DNA of 64,000 nt from Zygaena filipendulae. Lineage: Eukaryota; Arthropoda; Insecta; Lepidoptera; Zygaenidae. Shown here piece by piece: positions 59,431 through 64,000 of the stretch (its first letter is position 1; the number at the start of each line of letters is the position of its first letter). Location: contig OU015657.1 of NCBI GenBank assembly GCA_907165275.2, forward strand, positions 10,749,001 through 10,813,000, read 5' to 3'. A program made the position numbers and the translations under genes. The notes below the pieces were generated by a model. The model saw only the letters and a list, made by a program, of their open reading frames with translations. It had not been told where the DNA came from and made no database searches.

Positions 59431-59440
59431 TCCTCCCGCC
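59431..59440 (-). promoter_or_regulatory. Polypurine tract of the BEL/Pao element
   Basis: GGCGGGAGGA on the minus strand directly precedes the TG of the LTR and lies 15 bp after the Pol stop codon. It is the expected primer site for plus-strand DNA synthesis. Confidence 0.55.
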
Positions 59441-59455
59441 GTGCAGCGCTCGCGT

Positions 59456-62400
59456 TCAGTAGAGGGCGCTGCAGAAACTCGCTGGGAAGGCGACCGGATC
59501 CGTCGGCAGGATCACCAGCTTCTTCGTGGGGCGTCGTAGTACGCCTCCTCTTGTCTTCACGTCGGCAGCCCTGACGATCCCGTCGGCCCCTGGGTAGACA
59601 GCGATGACGACGCCGCGCGGCCACGCATTCCGTGGTAGCGAGCCGTCGGCGATGAGCACGACGTCGTTCAACTTGATGGGGAGCCCGCGTCCGTGGGGCT
59701 CCCGCCGGTTTTGGAGCTCCGGCAGGTACTCCTTGACCCATCTGGCCCAGAACAGGTCGGCCAGGCGCTGCGAGGCCCGCCAGCTGTTCCGGCCAGTCAG
59801 GTCGCGGTCGGTGAGCGAGCCGGGCACCGGATGGCGCGCCGACCCGAGCAGCAGGAAGTGGTTCGGCGTGATGGCTTCGGCGTCAGCCGGGTCCACCGAC
59901 ACGTGGGTCAGTGGCCGGCTGTTTATGGTGAACTCAGCTTCGGCGAGGAGCGTCACGAGCACCTCTTCGTGAGGCTGGCGCTCGTGAAGCGTCGTGGAGA
60001 GGGCGGTCTTCACGGACCGCACCATGCGCTCCCAGGCCCCGCCCATGAACGGGGCCCCAGGAGGGATGAAGCGCCACGCGATCATCTTCTTGCTTGCTTC
60101 CTGTTCGGTTGCTGTGTCCATGGCCCGCCTGAGCTCGCGCTCGGCGCCATGGAGGTTGGTCCCGTTGTCAGACCAAATTTCGGTGGGACAGCCCCGCCGC
60201 GCGATCATGCGGCGCAGGGCCATCACTGCAGAGTCGGTGGAGAGGGACGCAGCCAGCTCGAGGTGAACGGCGCGCGTCGTCAAACATGTGAACAGTGCAA
60301 CATATCTTTTTTGGGTCCCCCGCCCAACGGTCACGGTCAGGGGGCCAAAGTAATCAATACCGGTAAAGGTGAACGGCCTCACGTGGTGTGCGAGGCGGCC
60401 TCGGGGATGATCACCCGTAGGCGGCGTCGGCGGTTTGTTGCGCCGAATTCGGCACGGCCTGCAGGCCTTGAGGGCCGTGCGGACGGTGGTGCGTAATTTG
60501 AGCACCCAATATCTTTGCTTTACCTCATTTACGATCATCTCGACTCCGCTGTGGTGCAGTTGCCTGTGAGTCCACTCGATGTATAGGCGGGTGAGATGGT
60601 GTGCTCCGTCCAGCACTGGCGGCGCCCGGGTGACTTCGGGGACGCCTTCGATCGCGTCAATGCGAGTCTTAAGTTGGATAGTGCCATCGACCAATGACAC
60701 AGCGAGTGCGTATAAGCGACTATTGGTAGGTATGGGCTTACCTGTTTCGAGGCACTCGATATCCATCGGGAACGAGCTGCGTTGGCTCGCTCTTACCAGC
60801 AGCTTCTCGGCGGCACGCAGATGCTCCGCTGACAAACTCTTGTATTGTCTCGCGGCTGCGTGCTGCTGGATCCTTGGCGCGGCTTTGCGCTTCGGGGCGG
60901 CTGGTTTCTTGTTCCAGGCGCCGTCCTTTTCTTTGTTCTTCGACGTCCGTTTATAATGGACGCCCTCGGTTCGGCGGCGGCAGAGGTCGATGAACTGCAA
61001 GACTCTGCCGGTCGCTCGGAGTAGCCTCTCCCATTTAGAGAATCGTTTGAAGTCGGGCACGCATTCTCTCGTATCAGGGCGAGCAGCGTTCATAAGGTTA
61101 TTGACTTTTTCCTCACCTGTAACGACAGCGGCGTCCGGGGAGTCGGCCGGCCACGCCGATGGTTCGTCGTACAGGAACTCCGGCCCTCGATACCAGCGGT
61201 GCTCGGAGTTGAAGTCATTCGGCACGTCCCGCGTGGCGTCGTCTGCGACGTTCATGCGGGTGGGCACCCAGCGCCATTCTGGAAGTCTACTATTATCTTC
61301 GATCGCCGCGATTCGGTGGGCGACGAAGGGTTTAAAAGCGCGGGCCCCAGTTCTCAGCCACGCGAGAACGGTCTTGCTATCGGTCCAGAAAGTTTGTGAT
61401 TCTGGCTTCCGTTGATGCTCTTCAATGACCGCTGCGGCCATGCGGCTGCCCATGACCGCGGCCTGTAGCTCGAGCCGCGGTATTGAAGTTGTCTTCACTG
61501 GTGCCACCCGAGCCTTAGCGAGTACTAATGTGACATTTACCTCGCCCTCCGGGGTGACGGTGCGCCAGTATACGGCGGCTGCGTAGGCAACTTCACTGGC
61601 GTCTGTGAAGGTGTGCAGCTGGAGCGATGTGGCGTCGCTGTAGCGTAGGTAGCACCTCGGGACTGTGACGGCGCTCAGGTTCCGCAGATGCGCCATCCAC
61701 AGCGTCCATTGTTCGGCGAGGTCTGGACTCAGCTTCGCGTCCCAGCCTGTGCCGCGGCGCCACACCTCCTGTAAAATTTGTTTGGCTCGCACCGTTACAG
61801 GCGATGCGAGCCCCAATGGGTCATAAAGAGACATTACAATACGGAGCGCTTCTCTTTTTGTTGGTGCAGCACTCTGCATTATCCTCGCTGGTATGCGTGC
61901 CAGGTCGAGGTTGAAGGCTAGTTGATCTTGGTGGGGCTTCCACACTAGACCCAAAACCTTTTCTATTTGGCTGCCATCGCTCAGGTTGACGGCCGGTCGC
62001 TGCGCTGCTTCGGGGTCAATGGCCCCGAGTACGTCGACTGAGTTCGATGCCCATTTGCGCAGGTCAAAGTGGCCGCGTCGGTGGATATCTCGCACCTGGT
62101 TGGACACTTCAACGGCTTCGGCCGTGGTCTCGAAACTGTCTAGGTAGTCGTCCATGTAGTGATTATTGACAACGGCAGTTGTCGCCCGTGGCATAGTATT
62201 TTGGTATCTTACCGCGTTTCTGTTCTTAACGTAGATGGCCGTTGACGGCGAGCAGGTGGCGCCGAAGATGAGTGACGTCATCCGGTATTCTGTCGGCGGC
62301 TCGCCGTCGCGGCGACTACCTCTCCACAGGTATCGGAGCGCGTCGCGGTCGGACGGGCGTATCTTCACTTGCATGAACATCTCCGCTATATCTGCGGTGA

Positions 62401-64000
62401 CAGCAACGGCATGCTGCCGGAAGCGCATCATGACTCCCGGTAGCGACTGTAGCAGATCAGGACCTGTGAGCAAGTGATCATTGAGGGAGACTCCCTTCGT
62501 CTTGGCAGCGGCGTCGTGAACTATTCTAAGTTTCTCCGGTTTTAACGGGTTCACGACGGCAAAGTGTGGTAAGTACCACGTTCGATTCGGCGTAGACGAT
62601 GCCGGTGCGGGTTCAGCGTAACCCTTCTCTATGAGAGCAGTCATTTGTTCCTCATACCTTACTTTCAGCGATGGCGATCGGTCGAGCTTCCTCTCGATGC
62701 CGTGGAGACGACTCAGGGCGTTCTCCCGGTTACACGGCATCGCAGGATCGTCCTGCTTCCACAGCAGCGCAGTCTCGTACCGGCCGTCCTTCTCCGTCGT
62801 GCACTCGTCGAGGATGCGCAGCGCACGTGCCTCCGGGTCATTGACCGGACGCTTCGGATTCACTGTAAGGGACTCAAGAGCAAAATAATGTTTTAGTTGC
62901 TCGTCCATGCGGTCATCTGTGGTCAGGTGGTATACATGGTGAACTCTCTGTCCTAGTGTTCGGCTGTGTGCACCATGGAGTACCCATCCGAGGGGTGTGA
63001 GGGAGGCGACTGGCTGGTGTCGCTGACCCTTCCTGACCTCCGACGCCAGCAGGAGGTGCCAATTGTCTTGGCCGATTAATATTCTAGGTTGAATGTCATC
63101 ATACCTTATTTCATCCTTTATGTCCTCCAGGTGTAAGCAGTCGGCTAAGTCGCTCTCGGTGACTGCTTGTGGGGACAGGCGCAGCGCGTCTATAGTTCGC
63201 GCCATGATCTCGGCGTCGCCTCTGCTCCCTTTCAGCTGCAGGGCGACGTGTTGCGACGACGGTGTAGCTAGCCTCGTCCCGGCGATCGCCTCTATGAACA
63301 GAGGTTCGACCGGCCCGGTCGCGCCAGTCTGGCGCGCGAGATCTGCATCTACTAAAGTTATAGTGGACCCGTCATCGAGTAGGGCGTGAGTGTTTACCAC
63401 TCCCGCCGGTCCGGACACACACACAGGAATTATTTTTAGATACGTCTGGAATTTAGTGGGAGCGCACGCGGTTGTAACTGTTTCTGTTTCCTGCGTCGGT
63501 GCTTTTTTCGCACGCGACGTCGAGTGTAATAACGCGTGGTGCGAGAGTGGGCATCCATCGCGGTCACACTTTTTAGTTTTACAACTATGCATTCGTTTTC
63601 GTACACGTAAGCATCTAAAACATAATCTACGCTCTTTTGCTAGGTCCCAGCGGGCATCACAAGATAAATCATTAAATTTCTTACATACCTCTGTGGTGTG
63701 TCCGACGGCATTGCAAACTGGGCACTTTGATTTCGCACTATCACTATTTTCGGTGGCTGCGAACGTTCGGTTCGGCCGGCGCTGGGGCGGGCGGCTGGCC
63801 GGCTCCAGCGGCGACACTTGTTCGGGCTGCGCGTAGGGCGCGCACGTTTCGGCTTCCAAACCGAGGAATCGAGCCAGGGTCACGAGGTCTGGTTCCTGGT
63901 CTCGGTGTGGCTTGGCATATTGATACCATCTATATCTGATACTAGGGCACAGTTTATCTGTTGTTACCTTAACTATATCCGGATTGTTTAGGTACTGCTG
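59456..64000 (-). CDS. BEL/Pao Gag-Pol polyprotein, 5' end cut by window
   Basis: Uninterrupted frame of 1514 codons from the edge (39 of them upstream of 63883) to TGA at 59456-59458. It makes the proteins that copy and insert this retroelement. Positions counted from 63883: Gag zinc knuckle C-x2-C-x4-H-x4-C at 54-67 and a second Cys/His cluster at 88-116; protease core LLDDGST at 168-174; reverse transcriptase about 430-640 with Asp498 and YMDD 576-579. RNase H follows (Asp761 in FTDAS, Glu805, Asp835 in WTDSK, Asp near 881). The integrase has an HHCC-type domain (H1106, H1110, C1141, C1144) and catalytic Asp1177, Asp1239 and Glu1285. DDG in the protease and this domain order are typical of BEL/Pao. 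All key residues are present. The initiator Met lies outside the window. Confidence 0.96.
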   Translation of the reverse strand, partial: QQYLNNPDIVKVTTDKLCPSIRYRWYQYAKPHRDQEPDLVTLARFLGLEAETCAPYAQPEQVSPLEPASRPPQRRPNRTFAATENSDSAKSKCPVCNAVGHTTEVCKKFNDLSCDARWDLAKERRLCFRCLRVRKRMHSCKTKKCDRDGCPLSHHALLHSTSRAKKAPTQETETVTTACAPTKFQTYLKIIPVCVSGPAGVVNTHALLDDGSTITLVDADLARQTGATGPVEPLFIEAIAGTRLATPSSQHVALQLKGSRGDAEIMARTIDALRLSPQAVTESDLADCLHLEDIKDEIRYDDIQPRILIGQDNWHLLLASEVRKGQRHQPVASLTPLGWVLHGAHSRTLGQRVHHVYHLTTDDRMDEQLKHYFALESLTVNPKRPVNDPEARALRILDECTTEKDGRYETALLWKQDDPAMPCNRENALSRLHGIERKLDRSPSLKVRYEEQMTALIEKGYAEPAPASSTPNRTWYLPHFAVVNPLKPEKLRIVHDAAAKTKGVSLNDHLLTGPDLLQSLPGVMMRFRQHAVAVTADIAEMFMQVKIRPSDRDALRYLWRGSRRDGEPPTEYRMTSLIFGATCSPSTAIYVKNRNAVRYQNTMPRATTAVVNNHYMDDYLDSFETTAEAVEVSNQVRDIHRRGHFDLRKWASNSVDVLGAIDPEAAQRPAVNLSDGSQIEKVLGLVWKPHQDQLAFNLDLARIPARIMQSAAPTKREALRIVMSLYDPLGLASPVTVRAKQILQEVWRRGTGWDAKLSPDLAEQWTLWMAHLRNLSAVTVPRCYLRYSDATSLQLHTFTDASEVAYAAAVYWRTVTPEGEVNVTLVLAKARVAPVKTTSIPRLELQAAVMGSRMAAAVIEEHQRKPESQTFWTDSKTVLAWLRTGARAFKPFVAHRIAAIEDNSRLPEWRWVPTRMNVADDATRDVPNDFNSEHRWYRGPEFLYDEPSAWPADSPDAAVVTGEEKVNNLMNAARPDTRECVPDFKRFSKWERLLRATGRVLQFIDLCRRRTEGVHYKRTSKNKEKDGAWNKKPAAPKRKAAPRIQQHAAARQYKSLSAEHLRAAEKLLVRASQRSSFPMDIECLETGKPIPTNSRLYALAVSLVDGTIQLKTRIDAIEGVPEVTRAPPVLDGAHHLTRLYIEWTHRQLHHSGVEMIVNEVKQRYWVLKLRTTVRTALKACRPCRIRRNKPPTPPTGDHPRGRLAHHVRPFTFTGIDYFGPLTVTVGRGTQKRYVALFTCLTTRAVHLELAASLSTDSAVMALRRMIARRGCPTEIWSDNGTNLHGAERELRRAMDTATEQEASKKMIAWRFIPPGAPFMGGAWERMVRSVKTALSTTLHERQPHEEVLVTLLAEAEFTINSRPLTHVSVDPADAEAITPNHFLLLGSARHPVPGSLTDRDLTGRNSWRASQRLADLFWARWVKEYLPELQNRREPHGRGLPIKLNDVVLIADGSLPRNAWPRGVVIAVYPGADGIVRAADVKTRGGVLRRPTKKLVILPTDPVAFPASFCSALY

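Larger units (their letters stand above)
59013..64000 (-). mobile_element. BEL/Pao LTR retrotransposon, 3' part
   Basis: It comprises the Gag-Pol frame, polypurine tract and probable 3' LTR, running off the right edge; the 5' LTR and most of Gag are outside. The coding part is GC-rich against the AT-rich host DNA. The intact frame suggests a recent insertion. Confidence 0.93.

Noticed and set aside
59604..63836. Many plus-strand frames (up to 267 codons)
   Set aside because: All are antisense shadows of the GC-rich BEL Gag-Pol frame, without motifs of their own.

Overview
The window looks like nuclear DNA of a lepidopteran insect (moth or butterfly). It is AT-rich and almost gene-empty. It is crowded with short non-LTR-type repeats headed by a CTAGCTGT-CCCCGCGG core, has a tRNA-derived SINE of lepidopteran type, many MITEs, scattered GTAGGTAC/TAGGTA motifs, and small GC-rich exons split by introns. 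There are no bacterial features such as operons, CRISPR arrays or rRNA.

Two host genes can be reconstructed, both on the minus strand, by joining exons whose splice sites and phases agree. (1) At 1-4523 lies the 5' two-thirds or so of a cytosolic carboxypeptidase 5-like (AGBL5/CCP5, tubulin deglutamylase) gene. Seven exons carry an unbroken 360-codon frame with the HPGE zinc motif, followed by one Lys/Ser/Thr-rich exon and the start of another at the window edge. (2) At 11016-14836 lie six in-phase exons ending in a stop codon. They encode the C-terminal 325 residues of a membrane protein with two hydrophobic segments, loosely similar in layout to TMEM200. Its 5' end was not found; a weak start-exon candidate lies near 27.05 kb.

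From about 14.9 to 59.0 kb I see no convincing host coding exon. This stretch holds transposable elements: over 30 copies or fragments of the CCCCGCGG repeat in both orientations, three LINE 3' ends, a SINE, and hAT-like elements with exact 8-bp target duplications. It also holds several inverted-repeat MITE families, including one with CRE-like TGACGTCA cores, and a TRIM-like pair of 80-bp direct repeats exactly 400 bp apart. Insertions nest up to three deep, as at 51.5-52.7 kb.

From 59.0 kb to the right edge is a minus-strand BEL/Pao LTR retrotransposon: a probable 3' LTR, a polypurine tract, and an uninterrupted Gag-Pol frame of more than 1,500 codons that runs off the window. It looks young. 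I found no convincing new biological system; the most useful leads are the second gene, the CRE-bearing MITE family and the TRIM-like element.
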